Source: Agapanthus africanus
Taxonomy: Eukaryota > Streptophyta > Magnoliopsida > Asparagales > Amaryllidaceae
DNA: 64,000 bases
Direction of reading: 5' to 3'
NCBI GenBank assembly: GCA_030015575.1
Contig: JASDDO010000026.1
Coordinates: forward strand, 189,373,739-189,437,738
Shown here: positions 25,557 through 37,900 of the stretch, in pieces
How positions within the stretch are numbered: position 1 is the stretch's first letter
Layout of the letters: every line of letters begins with the position of its first letter
Made by a program: the position numbers and the translations under genes
Notes under the pieces: model-generated
What the model was told of the DNA's origin: nothing
Databases searched by the model: none
What the model saw: the letters and a program-made list of their open reading frames with translations, nothing else

Positions 25557-26043
25557 TATTCCGTATTATTATCTTGATTAAGGCGTGATATGGTCGCTAC
25601 CTGGAGAGAGAGAGAGAAGAAAACACTCTGCGTGCGCTCTAGCAAGAATAGATTGGTTATTATTTTATCTAATCAGGATGACTCCCACTGCTTTTTTTAT
25701 CAAATCTTCCTTCAAACCCTAAAAGGAAAGACTAGTCGGGATTAATTACACACTACAAGTTCGCCAATCTTTCAGCCAGGCCAGTGTCGGTACTTTGAGG
25801 GAGGTCCCCCGTGCTTTCGCACGAACCTAATTAATGTAAACCTCGTTTTCCCATAGGCGTAACCTCGTTAACACTTTTTTAGACAACTACTTGATCGGTT
25901 AATTGTAATGTGTAAAACTCTCCCAGGAGTAACTCTTACTCGCAGCGGGTATCGGGATCCAACTATCTCATAGAAGGTATGCAATCTCATTGCAAATTTC
26001 AACACTTGAAATTCTCGATAATTTTGCCCCTAGCGTCCTATGA

Positions 26044-26240
26044 CCTTGACGCAGGCCAACAAACCATAGTGCGCTAGTCAAGTTCAACCCGTCATTTCCT
26101 GATTGAATTAAACCCACCCGCACGACCCTTGACGCAGGCCAAAAAAGTCGCACGACTACCCTAATCCAATCTGCATTATATGCATAAGCAGATAAATACT
26201 AGTTAGCTACCGCACACTACGCCTTGACGCAGGCCAACAA
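26044..26240 (-). repeat. Triple TTGGCCTGCGTCAAGG repeat of B2
   Basis: Copies at 26044-26062, 26127-26145 and 26222-26240 on the minus strand, spaced 83 and 95 nt exactly as in B1. The middle copy reads TTTTTGGCC instead of TTGTTGGCC. Confidence 0.82.
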
Positions 26241-28503
26241 ACGTAGCACGAATACTAACTAGGACTTATCTGAAATGACGGAGGGCTACGACAGGTTTTT
26301 CTGAAAACCTATTGCGTAATGAACTCGATATCGTTGCAGAATCAAATGATTTTGAAATGGAGTGTTTTTGAGTCTTTTCTAGTTTTGCTAAAGGAGTCAC
26401 TCCCGATGAAGGGATCGTCGGTCCTTTCCTCGTCGAATGAGGTGCGGGATATATCATATATATCACTGTGCAAAGCAAAAACTTTTAAAAGCATTCAAAA
26501 GACAAACCGAGTGTGTAGCATCTTCCAGTTATTGCTAAAGGAGTCACTCCCGGTGAAGGGATCTCGGTCCTTTCCTCATCGAATAAGGTGCAGGATATAT
26601 CATATATACCGCTGTGCAAAGCAAGAACTGTAGCTACCTGTTTTATTTTTGAAATTCGATTCTACAACATCTTAGGTTTCTTTTATTTCATTAATCACAT
26701 TAATGAAGTCCCATCATTTAAGTACCTAAACATCATAGATAAATACGACGTACACTTATGCCATCTGCATTCGCCTCGATGTCCCCTCGTGCACCGTTAG
26801 GTTAGGTAACTAACGACAGAGCGGGGCAGGGCTAGCGCGGGTGTAAAACATAAGTAACGTCTATATAATATATCATATATACTATATAAAGTATCCATCA
26901 CAGAACATCACATGATCACATCACATATATCGCAGCAAAAGAATCATATGAAATATTGGATATACTAGAACGTCCGTATTTTCAATATGAGCCAGTATAA
27001 AACACGGATTCCACGGTCGTGATGAATAGCCAAACCCACACCCCTAGACCCCTACGAGAGCGGCAAGCAACCCTACCAATTCTGGAGTTAGGAGATCCGG
27101 ACTCGACTCCTCGAGTTGGTCTCCCACTGGACTCCAGACCCCGGTTACTTGTGCTCCCCTCCTTGGGTCTATCCTAGTGCGGAAAAGCAAATAATATACA
27201 AAGGGTGACATCTTCCGCAACCTGGAAGTGCCCCAATAAAAGAATATTACATACAAGTTTTTACATGAATGAAAATGAAAAACACTCATCTCACATAAAA
27301 ACCCCCGGCTATTCAAACACGACGATCCAATATAACATATCCAGCAACACATAACATCACATGTCATCAACGTAAGTAAATATGCGCATCCCAATTGTCG
27401 TTGACATATAGCAACGAAACCGGCGATATCACATATTACACTTACGGTCATAGAAAAGAAAGTGTAAAACTACAACAGTTGGAATCCGCAATCTGCATAG
27501 ACATCGCATGCCTAATCAAATGAATACCTTAGACATCACATGCCTAACAATTATAAACCCCGCATTTTAGTCTCAATTATCGAAAACACTTTTCAATGTT
27601 AAGTCGGGTAATTCAACAAGATTCCCGACATCTTGATCGAATGCTCGTCGCAAACTACAGTAGACGGCTGCACCCCCGATGCCGTCGACGAAGTGCACCA
27701 AGGCGGAACACCGCTGCCGCGAGCACCCGGACGGATGCTTTCGGCGACGGGGTTCTCCTACAGTCACTTGGTCGGGGCTATGGGGCAAGGCTGTCTATTA
27801 AGTTTACCCGGCGAGTATCCGCGTACGCTACGTGATTGCGACGGACTTTTGATCACATCAAAATTCCGTGGCAACCGATCATGTGAGACTAAAGTGCTAT
27901 GTTTATAACATTCATTTAGTTATCTCATAACTAATTGTGAATTCCAATTATTGTATCCCATTCCCGATAAATAGAAAATGTTAAACTTTCCGATCGAACA
28001 ATCGAACACCCAAGTTTTCCCAAAACAGATCAACACTTGAAACAAGTCTAAAAACATTCAGTTCGTGCCTCAGTACCAACGGTCCAGCCGTAGAAGGGTC
28101 AAGCCAACGCCTCACATGTGGCACGCCGTACTGCCCCAAACCCTAAGGTTCAAAGGGCAGTTCAAGACGGTCACATAATCGAGTTAAGGTTTGTTGTCTT
28201 CTAGAGAGACCATCGCGTTACTTGCACTACTTAGAACGTCTTTAAACCTCGGAAAAATCCAACACTTGGAAATTTTCCGGCAGGGGAAAAATTGGGTATC
28301 TATATCCGGTCGAACTTTTAACATATTCAAAAATTATCCGGAAAACACATAGACAAAGCTTGATAATCCGATCGAATATACGAATCCCCAAAACAACTCA
28401 GAATATTCAACTCTTGAATAAATATTAAAAATTCCCAGAAAATCCAGCACCTGAAAACATGAATTACTGTGCAAAAATTGTTGGATGATATGACAATTTG
28501 GCC

Positions 28504-28544
28504 GCGGAACCGCCGCACAAGCCATGCTTGTGCCGCGGTTCCGC
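28504..28544 (-). other. GC-rich leader hairpin of B2
   Basis: Nineteen-nucleotide arms (28504-28522 and 28526-28544) pair with one mismatch around a 3-nt loop. Compared with B1 the outer GCGGAACCGC arm is kept, and the B1 loop is replaced by a further paired segment (CACAAGC/GCTTGTG). Confidence 0.7.
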
Positions 28545-28732
28545 CGCGCAATGAGGGAATCATGGGTACGGGCTTCACAGTAATTCTTATAATTCCCTGC
28601 TGAATTTTCTGCATATTTTTAATCTGGAAAAATCCCAGAAATTGAAAAAAGTCCAGAGAGCATATTGTATTAGGGTTTCGATGTTCGATCGGGTCTCAAA
28701 CGTCGTCTAGGCATCGCCTAAGGCTCTAGCTA

Positions 28733-28745
28733 GGCTCTGATACCA
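28733..28745 (-). other. Primer binding site of B2
   Basis: The minus strand reads TGGTATCAGAGCC, the initiator-Met tRNA complement, next to the 5' LTR. Confidence 0.92.
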
Positions 28746-28746
28746 C

Positions 28747-30977
28747 TGTAGGGTTCCTAGGCACACTAATGAGGTCTCACAAGGTATCAACCATACCAAT
28801 TTCAAATTTTACAAGTGCCGAGAAACCCTAATACGGATCGTTAACTAGAATATTAGGCGAACACATGCAACTAGTTAACAATTTAACTAAAAGAACGGAA
28901 ATACAAACTTTGTAGATCCGGTCATCCACCTCCATAGCTCCGCAATGAAGTCTCCTCGCTGTCCAAATGGAAACCCGGGCTCTAGCGTCGGCTTCATCGG
29001 AGAAATGGGCGGGCAAGATCGTCGGCTTCGTGCCGAAGATGATCTACGTCGAGGCATCACAAGATCAAGCTCCAACTTCACCAAGTCATGAAACTTGTGA
29101 AGAAAACACACTCTACTACTTGGCAAGAGGTAGAGGATGAAGAAATAGGAAGTGGGTTCACTTTAGAATTGGATTTCTCACTCATTTGCAAGAGTTGCCA
29201 TTGATGAAGCAAGCTTTCTTCAAGTGAAGAAGAAGAAGAAGAAGCAAGAAAGAATATATTGATAATATTATGATAAGTGTTAATTGAATAGAAAAGAATA
29301 ATAAATCTTATCATAATATAACCATGGTCAAGTGTAGAGAATGAATCATGGTTAAGTGGAATGGTTAGGGTTAAGCATGAGACAAAATGGTGACTTAGTC
29401 AAAGTTTCATGAAGCTTCAATATGTATCCAAAGAAAGCCACCATTTTTCTTTATGCTAAGCATTTTCCAAAAATCAATAGATAAATAAGAAAGTGAATAA
29501 AACAAAACCCTAACCATTATCATGTAACCATGGTTTGATCTTTACACAAAAACCCTAGCAAACATGTATCATCAAACATGATACAATCAAGTGCATAAAA
29601 ATATATCACATATACGATGTGCACATGCGAGTGAGATAATCCATCTTAAGTGAACCGATACTAGTTAATGCAAAGTAATATATCAAATATATCATTATGC
29701 ATTAAATCATTAAATCAACGCTTGATTTAATGATCCGGTCATATCGTATATAACCGACTAATATCAACAGTAACAACTTATCGAATCAACACTTGATCTG
29801 ATAACCCGGCTATATCACATATAACCGATCAATGTCATAGATCGCGAGAATCGAATACAGTATCACATACTGGTATCATTCTCGGTCCCGCACATATCTC
29901 ATATGCGCTCCTATTTCGTTTCGCTTGAGCCAGGAAACCTCTGTGTAGGACTCTAAAGACTCGTCAATACGCCGGCAGCAGGTGATGATCATATCAAGCA
30001 CCCACAAGCCGCAAGCGGTCTGCTAAACGTAATGGCCACCCGGGTATTGAGCGATCAGAAGATCGACGAGCAAGCCCGCTCACACTCCTGTGAATCCAAC
30101 CAGTAACACTTACCGTACAGTCCGGTCTGATCGTCTGATATGTCGCATATCTCACCTAGGGGTGGTAAACGTCAGACCCCAATAGCTTGATAAGTTGTGT
30201 CGATATGAGGTCTATAACAATTCGAGAAACTACTGGTAACACTTACCAGTAAATCTCAGCAACCCTGGCCAGGGATTTCCGGTTATAGCCAATCGAACAC
30301 AGCGCAACATCAACTCCCTATACCGGGAGAGACGAATCCCCTCCTATCGCTCATTGCCTCCATGTGATTCGCGACTGTACCCAAAAACCACCGTTTTGCA
30401 TGCCCTCTTGGACGTGGTAAGGTGGAAATCAAAGCACAGTGGGAACCACACAAGACTCTATGACGATCTCGGGTCAACAGACTACTCTGTACCAGTGTCA
30501 CCTGAGAACTGCCATCTGACGTAAGCTATAATACCATCTGGGAGTTCTCGGCGAGTCCGTCCAGTATACCCAGTCTCCACTGAGCACCCGTATATCATCT
30601 CTGATGTCAAACACCAATGGATATGGGATCATCCATCGCCCATCTGTATGGGTCGAGAAGGTATACGCTAGTCTACCCTGGTATATCGATGCCCTGTCTC
30701 GATACACCCACGACTAGGGACCTTGAAGGATGTACTTATGGACTACCCTGTCCCCACTAGTATGATCCGCATCATAGTCCAGGTAGTCAAGTACACATCC
30801 TAAGGGCTTTACCAACATGTAACAGAGAGACAATCAGTATACACGTTAAGGTAAAGAGTAACCAGATAGGATACTATCATGTCGAGCAAGAAAGTCCTCC
30901 CTATATATATCCCAGCATCCACTACTATGTACATCCAATGTACAGTAATGGCCTCTAGGGCATACATATAACTAACA
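28747..30977 (-). repeat. 5' LTR of B2
   Basis: 2231 bp with TGTAGG...TAACA termini on the plus strand. It is very similar to 20568-22794. The target duplication TTGCT follows at 30978-30982. Confidence 0.9.
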
Positions 30978-31398
30978 TTGCTTTATTCATATTATTCCTT
31001 CTGGGTTGATCTTCGCCGTTGGGTGTCGTATACATTGCTTGTGTGGTTATGATTCCGCTATTTGGCGAAGAGCTAGCTCCCGCTTGGGGATGTTTTTTAT
31101 ATTGTTATGTATATATGGTTTCGGCTTAAAATATATAAGGGAGGTGCTGCCCAAAATTTTAAAAGACGAAAAAAAATGTTCTCAATTTTAGTACATTCTA
31201 CTTGCATTTTCTTATATCATTAATTATGCATTTATAGATAAACTTTATTACATTATTCATTTATTTCAAAACTGCATCCCCACTATTTTCCACAAAAAGG
31301 TTTAGATTTTCTGGACTTCAGCTTACTTGAATTACGTTACGCCTTTGGACGTTGCGTGATTTAAATGTCGGTCACGTACTAAATTTCGGGTCGTGACA
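30978..31398 (+). repeat. Element C, segment 3 (right end)
   Basis: AT-rich tail of the probable solo LTR, ending TCGGGTCGTGACA and followed by target duplication CCTTG. No coding sequence. Confidence 0.6.
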
Positions 31399-31990
31399 CC
31401 TTGATATCATCCTCGCTTTCCTGGCCATTGTTTTTCCCCACAGGCGTAGATGTTGCTATGAAGCAAATTTTCACGGTTTGTTGTTCCCCGTAGGCCCGAC
31501 CTATCCCACCTTGGTCGACTGGGAATTTCATCGCTAGGTGGTATGTCGATATCTGGGCCCGGAGGGAGTTCAGTGTCGGGTGACCTAGGAGGATGTTGTA
31601 TGCTGATGGAATTCTGGTGATGATAAACTCCACAGGCACGGTGCGTGTATGGCCTGCCTCCACAATGTTAAGTTGGAGGGTGATTACCCCTTCCGCTGGG
31701 ATAGAGTGGTTGGTCAATCCCGACAGGATGTGGGCGGCTGGCTTTAGGTCCGACGAGGTGAGTCTCATACGCAGAAAGCAGTCATAAAAGAGAATGTCTG
31801 CCGAGCTTCCCGAGTCGACCAATATCCTCTGCACTTCGTAGCGGTGAACCCGGGCTGTGATCACCAGTGGGTCGTTGTGAATCAGGGATATCCCGTGGTG
31901 ATTCTCGTCGGTAAATATGTCGGCTCAGCCGATTTAGCCTTCTTCCTATAGTAGCTGCCAGCCCCCTAGATCGGTAATGGATGCCGCGTC
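31399..31990 (-). pseudogene. Tat gypsy protease region
   Basis: The minus-strand frame reads ISLIHNDPLVITARVHRYEV, then the aspartic protease core RILVDSGSSADILF (DSG active site, near 31810), continuing to a GHPTLNSLRA block typical of Tat-type elements. Upstream (31870-31960) the linking segment holds stops. The C-terminal side is cut by element C at 31398, and the downstream reverse transcriptase resumes at 6454. The protease would process Gag-Pol, but the element is disrupted in at least three places. Confidence 0.85.
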
Positions 31991-32929
31991 TCGTTTGTCC
32001 CCGTCGTACCCCCCGCTGACAAGACCATAATTTGGCCGATTGTCAACTCGCCGGGAGGGGGATGGTGCTCTTGCTCATGGTCGGCTTGCCACTTGTCACG
32101 TAAGTACCTTGCTAGGTGCCCCGAGCGGATTAACTCCTCGATCTAGTCTCGGAGCTGCTTGCAGTTCTCGGTGGGGTGGTCCTGTGACCTATGGAAAGCG
32201 CAGTAGGGGCCCCGGGTGCGCTTGGCCGCCTTATGATTGACGAGGGGGGTTTTAAGAATCTCTCGCCCTTTGCCTCCTCCAGCAACTCCTTCTGGGAGAC
32301 GTTGAGCGGGGTGTACTCCTGGAACATCGGGGAGTAGGGCTTTGGCCGCTCAATCTTCTTTTTCTCCTCCATGGCCATTTTCTTCTGATCGGCTTGTTCT
32401 GTCTGGGGTAGGTTAGCGTTCACCTTGGACTCAAGTTGGACCTCATTTCGGTCCAGGCCTTTACCTTGGCCATGGTCTTAGGTTGCGCTAATGCAAAGAA
32501 GCGTAGCCACTCTTTGTGCCTAAGACCCGAACTAAGGGCTCTAATGACCGTCTTGTCTCGGTGCTCTGGGACCTCAAGGAGGGTGTTGAAGAACCAGGTG
32601 ACGTATTCTTTGAAGGATTCTTTGTCCCCGCTTTTTATGTTGAAGAGATGATCAACAGTCCGCTTCTGCCGTCTGTTCCGGATGAAATGGCCGAGGAATT
32701 GGATATCCAGCTCATCGAAGGTAGAGATTGAGCATGGCATGAGTCCTCGGAACCAGTCTCATCCAGAGCGGATGAGATTGGCGGGGAAAGCATGATATTG
32801 CGCGGTGTCGGAGTTGTCCTGGAAACTCATCCCGGCAGTGAACGCGTCCAAATGGTCTTTCGGGTCGGACTTCCCATCGAAGAGGGAGACCTTTGGGGTT
32901 TTGTTCCGGGAGGAGACGTGGACAGCGAG
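31991..32929 (-). pseudogene. Tat gypsy gag, central and C-terminal part
   Basis: On the minus strand from 32929: TPKVSLFDGKSDPKDHLDAF, a capsid block (FDELDIQFLGHF, VTWFFNTLLEVP, TVIRALSSGL; 32740-32420), the linker FQEYTPLNVSQKELLEEAKG, and after a frameshift a modified zinc motif YCAFHRSQDHPTENCKQL (about 32200-32145). The order is that of Tat-type gag. Frameshifts near 32260 and 32750 and a stop after the zinc motif inactivate it. The N-terminal part is at 53155-53902, beyond the inserted A element, with target duplication GCGAG at the break. Confidence 0.85.
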
Positions 32930-34958
32930 TGTAAGTCCATGTTGCCCACCCCGGTGCTTGCGGGGAGGCGGAAAACGGAATAAAAATCTGATTTTTACTA
33001 CTCTAGACAAAGTCGGGATCTTTACTAAACAAAACTAACTAAAAGCTAACTAGAAATTAGCTACAAGGAAGAATGGTTATACCTAGGGCTTTATGTCCTT
33101 CTCCCCTTGCTCCTTGGAGTGTAAGAAAGAGATCGTCTTGTCGCCTTCTCGAGTCGAAGAAGGATCCACCCGAAAGCCTCAACCTTTGGCTTCAACTTCA
33201 AGCTAGAAGTAACTAAGGTGCTAGAAGTGCTAATCCTAGAATCCTAGATGAGAGTAGAGATTATCTAGAAGAGGTTTTCTCTCAAGCTCAAGTGTTTCTC
33301 AACACATGAGAAGGGAGAGCTTGAGGAAGAGGAAGAGCAAGAGAGAGAAAGTATATGATAGAATGAGAGAATAATGAAGCATTCTCACATATATGTGTGA
33401 ATTATTGTAAATTGAAAATTAGTGAGATAATTGTCATGGCTTCATCAAGACATGACCATTATCATTTCATTTTTAATGCAAATTGCAAGGATCAAAGAGC
33501 ATCTTTCAAATGAAATGATGATGGTCAAATTGTCAACCTAGGTCAACAGGTCAAGAATGTCAAATGGTCCACAACCCTAACCATGAACAATTAGATTAAA
33601 CTAATTTCAATTAACCATAATACACACATAAGCATTAGGGTTAGCAAAATGACAATGGTCATTAACCCTAATCAAAGTCCTCTCCCTCTGTCTCAATCAA
33701 CTGTGCATATGCACCCGTATTCGTGATCCGAGGAACACGAATACAAAGAGATAAAACCAATCCCAAATCATATACTAGGATCTGGCTTAAAGCAAAGCTC
33801 GCTAGTATAAGCTGTCCGGACAGCAAACGTGCACAAGTGCGCGGATGTGAACGAACCCTGTCGCAAAACCATGCGACCTCTACTCATTTTGCCTAAAGGC
33901 GAATAACTCTCTGTGTGGGACTCTAAAGACTCGACACTACGCTGGCAGTGGGTTTAACCACAGACCGCAAGCGGCACTAGCTGTACGTAACGGTCCCCAG
34001 GTAGATGCCGATAAGAAGACTGACGAGGTGACCCCATCTGAACTCCTACTGAGCCTGTATGTGACAGTCTCCGTACAGTCCGGTCTGTTCGTCTGATACA
34101 TCGCATGGCGGGCCTAGGGGGCGGTGAACGTCAGTCCCCTAATAGCGGTACAAGTCGTGTCGGAGTGTAGCCCAGAACACCCTGAGATAACACTGGAAAC
34201 CTACCAGTATATCTCGCTTGCCCTGGCCAGGGACTACTTGTGTAATGGCTCTCCTGGACACAGCGCGATGTCAACCCCCAATAGCGGGAGAGACGAATCT
34301 TGTCTAACCGTCACTGCCTCCAAGTGCTTCGGGACTGCACCCAAAACTACCTGTTTGCATGACTCCTTTGAGCCGTGGTAGGGTAGTAATCAAAGTGCAG
34401 TGGGAACACACTCGAGGCGAAGTGACAGTGTCAAGTCAGCGGACTAAGCTGTACTCATGTCACCTGGGAACTGATAACTGACGATAGGTATAATACCAAC
34501 CAACAGTTCCCGACGAGTCCTGTCCAGTGTACTCGTAACCTAACGAGCACCCGCATACTATCTCAAGTACGACGTACTGACGGCTGTGGGACAGACCGTC
34601 TCCCACGCTGGGATGAGAAGCGCATACGCTAGTCTACTCCGGAGTATCGATGCCCTGTCTCGATAGTCCAACGACTAGGGACCAGTATAAGGATGTGCTT
34701 ATGGATTACCCAGCCCCCACGAGTGTGAGCGCCATCACAACGCTGGTAATCAAGCAATAATCCTAAGGGCTCTACTAATATGTATATAAGCGATATGCTA
34801 AAAGAAACACATGCACATATTGAAGTAGAGACAAACCAAGTAGCATACTACCATTTCGAGCAAGAATGTATATACAACTGTGAATATCCCAAGTTTCCAT
34901 CAAGTAATATACAAACTAGTATGATACAGTAATGGCCTCTAGGGCATATACACTAACA
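32930..34958 (-). repeat. 3' LTR of outer A
   Basis: 2029 bp, plus-strand view TGTAAGTCC...ACTAACA. Compared with the partner LTR (2044 bp) it lacks about 14 bp near 33003 and shows scattered substitutions, so it is clearly older than the inner element. Confidence 0.94.
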
Positions 34959-34969
34959 ATCTCCCACTT
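34959..34969 (-). other. Polypurine tract of outer A
   Basis: The minus strand reads AAGTGGGAGAT immediately before the 3' LTR. Confidence 0.9.
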
Positions 34970-34972
34970 GCA

Positions 34973-37900
34973 CTAAGGCCATGTACTGGCGTATCGAAGA
35001 CCCATCATCTCGATCAGCCGCTCGAACTGAGTCTGGGGCAAGGCCTTGGTGAATGGATCTACAGTGTTATCTTCTGAAGCAACCCTCCGAACCTCGATCT
35101 CCTGGCGATCCACGATCTCCCTGATCAGGTGATACCGCCTCAAGATGTGTCTGGATTTCTGATGGGACCTGGGTTTATTCGCTAAAGCTATAGCCCCGTT
35201 GTTGTCGCAATACAGAGGTATTGGGTCAACAATGGACGGAACCACCTGAAGTTCTTTTAAGAACTTCCTCATCCAGACAGCTTCTTTTGCGGGATCAGAT
35301 GCAGCGATGTATTCCGCTTCCATAGTCGAGTCAGCAACGGTTTGCTGTTTGGAGCTCTTCCAACACACCGCCCCTCCATTGAGGGTAAAGACAAAACCCG
35401 ACATAGACTTAGAATCATCCTTGTCACTCTGGAAGCTGGAGTCAGCAAAGGCCTCAATCTGGAGGTCTTTTCCGCCATACACCAAGAACATCTCCTTAGT
35501 CCTTCTCAGGTACTTGAGAATGTTCTTTACCGCTATCCAATGTTTCTCCCCAGGGTTTGACTGATACCTGCTTACCACACTCAGTGCATAAGCCACATCC
35601 GGTCTGGTACACAACATCGCATACATTATAGAGCCTACCGCAGAAGCGTAGGGTATAATAGATATGCGATCCCTCTCCAAATCAGTCTTGGGAGACATCT
35701 CTTTGGAGAGGGTGATCCCGTGACAAGCCGGTAGATTACCGCGCTTGGAATCTTCCATACTGAATCTTTTCAGTATGGTGTCGATGTACCTGGACTGTGA
35801 AAGTCCTAATATCCTCTTGGATCTATCACGGTAGATCCGGATACCCAGAATGTATGAGGCATCACCCAGGTCTTTCATGGAGAACCTGTGTGACAATATC
35901 CCCTTGACAGATTATAGCATAGGAATGTCATTTCCTATTAAGAGAATGTCATCCACGTATAAAACGAGGAATACTACAGTTCTCGCTACAAATCTACAAT
36001 AGATGCATGGTTCAACTGGATTTTTGATAAAGCCAAATTCCTTGACCGTCTCATCAAAACAGATGTTCCAACTCCGCGATGCCTGCTTTAGTCCATAAAT
36101 GGACTTAAGCAACTTGCACACCTTTCCGCTGCTCCCACTCTGAATGAAACCCTCTGGTTGGTCCATATAGACACACTCCTCTAAATGTCCATTTAGAAAA
36201 GCGGTCTTTACGTCCATCTGCCAAATCTCATAATCGTGGAAGGCAGCAATGGCAAGAAGGATCCGAATGGACTTCAGCATAGCTACTGGAGAAAAGGTTT
36301 CGTCATAGTCTAAACCAGGTCGCTGACGAAAACCCTTTGCAACCAGTCTAGCTTTATAGGTCTCAACTTGTCCATCTACACCAATCTTCCTTTTGAAGAT
36401 CCACTTGCATCCTATGGGTTTTACCCCATCTGGAGCAATGTCCAACGTCCATACTTTGTTGGTGTACATGGACTCCATTTCGGCCCGCATTGCATCCAGC
36501 CATTTTACCGAGTCGACGCTCTGAATGGCTTGCTGGAAGCTAGTAGGCTCATCACAATCTATGATGCAATCCTCTCTATCCCCGTCAATGAGAAAACCGT
36601 AGTATCTCTCGGGCGGATGAGACTGCCTACTACTCCTGCGGAGTGGCGTGGGAATGTCCTGATCTTTCGAACCCTCTGGTTCTACTAAGCTTTCAGTAAT
36701 AGCTCGTGGTTCTGGAATTTCTTCCAGTTCTATTGCGCTCCCACTTATCTCTTTTTCTATGAACTGGTGTTCTAGAAAGTGGGCATGGCGAGAAACAAAA
36801 ACCTTTTGTTCCTCTTCGCAATAGAAGAAATATCCCTTGGAGTTCTTTGGATATCCCACAAACTTGCACTGTACTGAGCGTGCCTTGAGCTTGTCCGCAT
36901 GCTGCTATTTTACAAAAGCTGGACATCCCCATGTCTTAATATGATTAAGATAGGGTCTCTTCCCACACCACATCTGATATGGTGTAGTAGGCACAGTCTT
37001 AGTTGGAACTCGGTTCAAAAGGTATGCAGCTGATTCTAGCGCATATCCCCAGAACGATCGCGGCAACTCAGCGTTACTCATCATGGACCGTACCATATCC
37101 AATAGGGTTCGGTTCCGTCTCTCCGATACACCGTTATGTTGCGGAGTGTATGGAGGAGTAAGCTGAGAGAGAATTCCATTCTCTTTTAAGTAACCCAGGA
37201 ACTCGGCACTCAAGTATTCACCACCTCGATCAGATCTCAGTGCACTGATACTTTTGCCTGTTTGTTTTTCTACTTCATTCTTATATTCCTGGAATTTTTC
37301 AAAAGCCTCGGATTTATGTTTCATTAAGAAAATATAGCCGTACCTTGAAAAGTCATCTGTAAAAGTAATGAAGTAAGAATAACCGCTTCGCGCATGTGTA
37401 GACATTGGACCACACACGTCGCTGTGTACGAGTCCCAAGAGCTCGCTCGCTCTTACTCCGTGTCCAGTGAACGGAGTCTTTGTCATCTTTCCTTTGAGAC
37501 AGGATTGACAAGTTGCATACGATTGATATTCGAACGGATCCAAATATCCTTCTGTATGTAACTTAGTCAACCTTCTCTCATTGATGTGACCCAGTCTACA
37601 ATGCCATAAGAAAGTTTTATTGATTTCTGGAGACTTTTTTTGTGTGTATTCTGGACATTGAAAATCTGTGGTTGGTTTAATACGTATATACCGTTGTTCA
37701 ATGTACCTGACCCAATCAAAACGTGATTAAGGTGAATGTTCACTACATTACTTACAAATGCAAATTCATAACCTTCTTTAGATAAAAAAGATACAGAAAT
37801 GATATTACAGGTTGCATTTGGTACATAATAACAACTACGCAAAACCAAAAAGTGTCCATCCGACAATCCCAGGTGATAGTCCCCCACGGCCTCAGCATCC

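Larger units (their letters stand above)
25557..28732 (-). mobile_element. Long 5' leader of B2
   Basis: Homologous over its length to 11226-14402 of B1. It includes the triple repeat, the duplicated unit (near 26395-26630) and the GC-rich hairpin. Confidence 0.85.
20568..30977 (-). mobile_element. Copia element B2, gag-deleted, full length
   Basis: A 10.4 kb minus-strand relative of B1 with a perfect target duplication TTGCT (20563-20567 and 30978-30982), two LTRs, primer site and polypurine tract. Its duplication differs from B1's, so it integrated on its own and did not arise as an inverted copy of the locus. It carries the same gag deletion as B1. It converges on B1 with 1.18 kb between their 3' LTRs. 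Confidence 0.93.
6455..31398 (+). mobile_element. Element C: probable solo gypsy LTR, split by B1 and B2
   Basis: The ends are TGTAACATTTCAG and GGGTCGTGACA, flanked by a perfect 5-bp target duplication CCTTG (6450-6454 and 31399-31403). With B1 and B2 removed, about 4.13 kb remains (6455-8994, 19391-20567, 30983-31398). It holds no primer site, polypurine tract or coding motif, so a solo LTR left by LTR-LTR recombination is the simplest reading; a short non-autonomous element is the alternative. Plus orientation is suggested by the analogous ends of element D, which begins TGTAAT and ends CGTGACA. It interrupts the Tat element between protease and reverse transcriptase. Confidence 0.62.

Noticed and set aside
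27044..27451. 135-codon minus-strand ORF in the B2 leader
   Set aside because: Only the last 70 codons have a counterpart in B1 (12704-12916), and the DNA around is equally similar, so there is no sign of protein selection.
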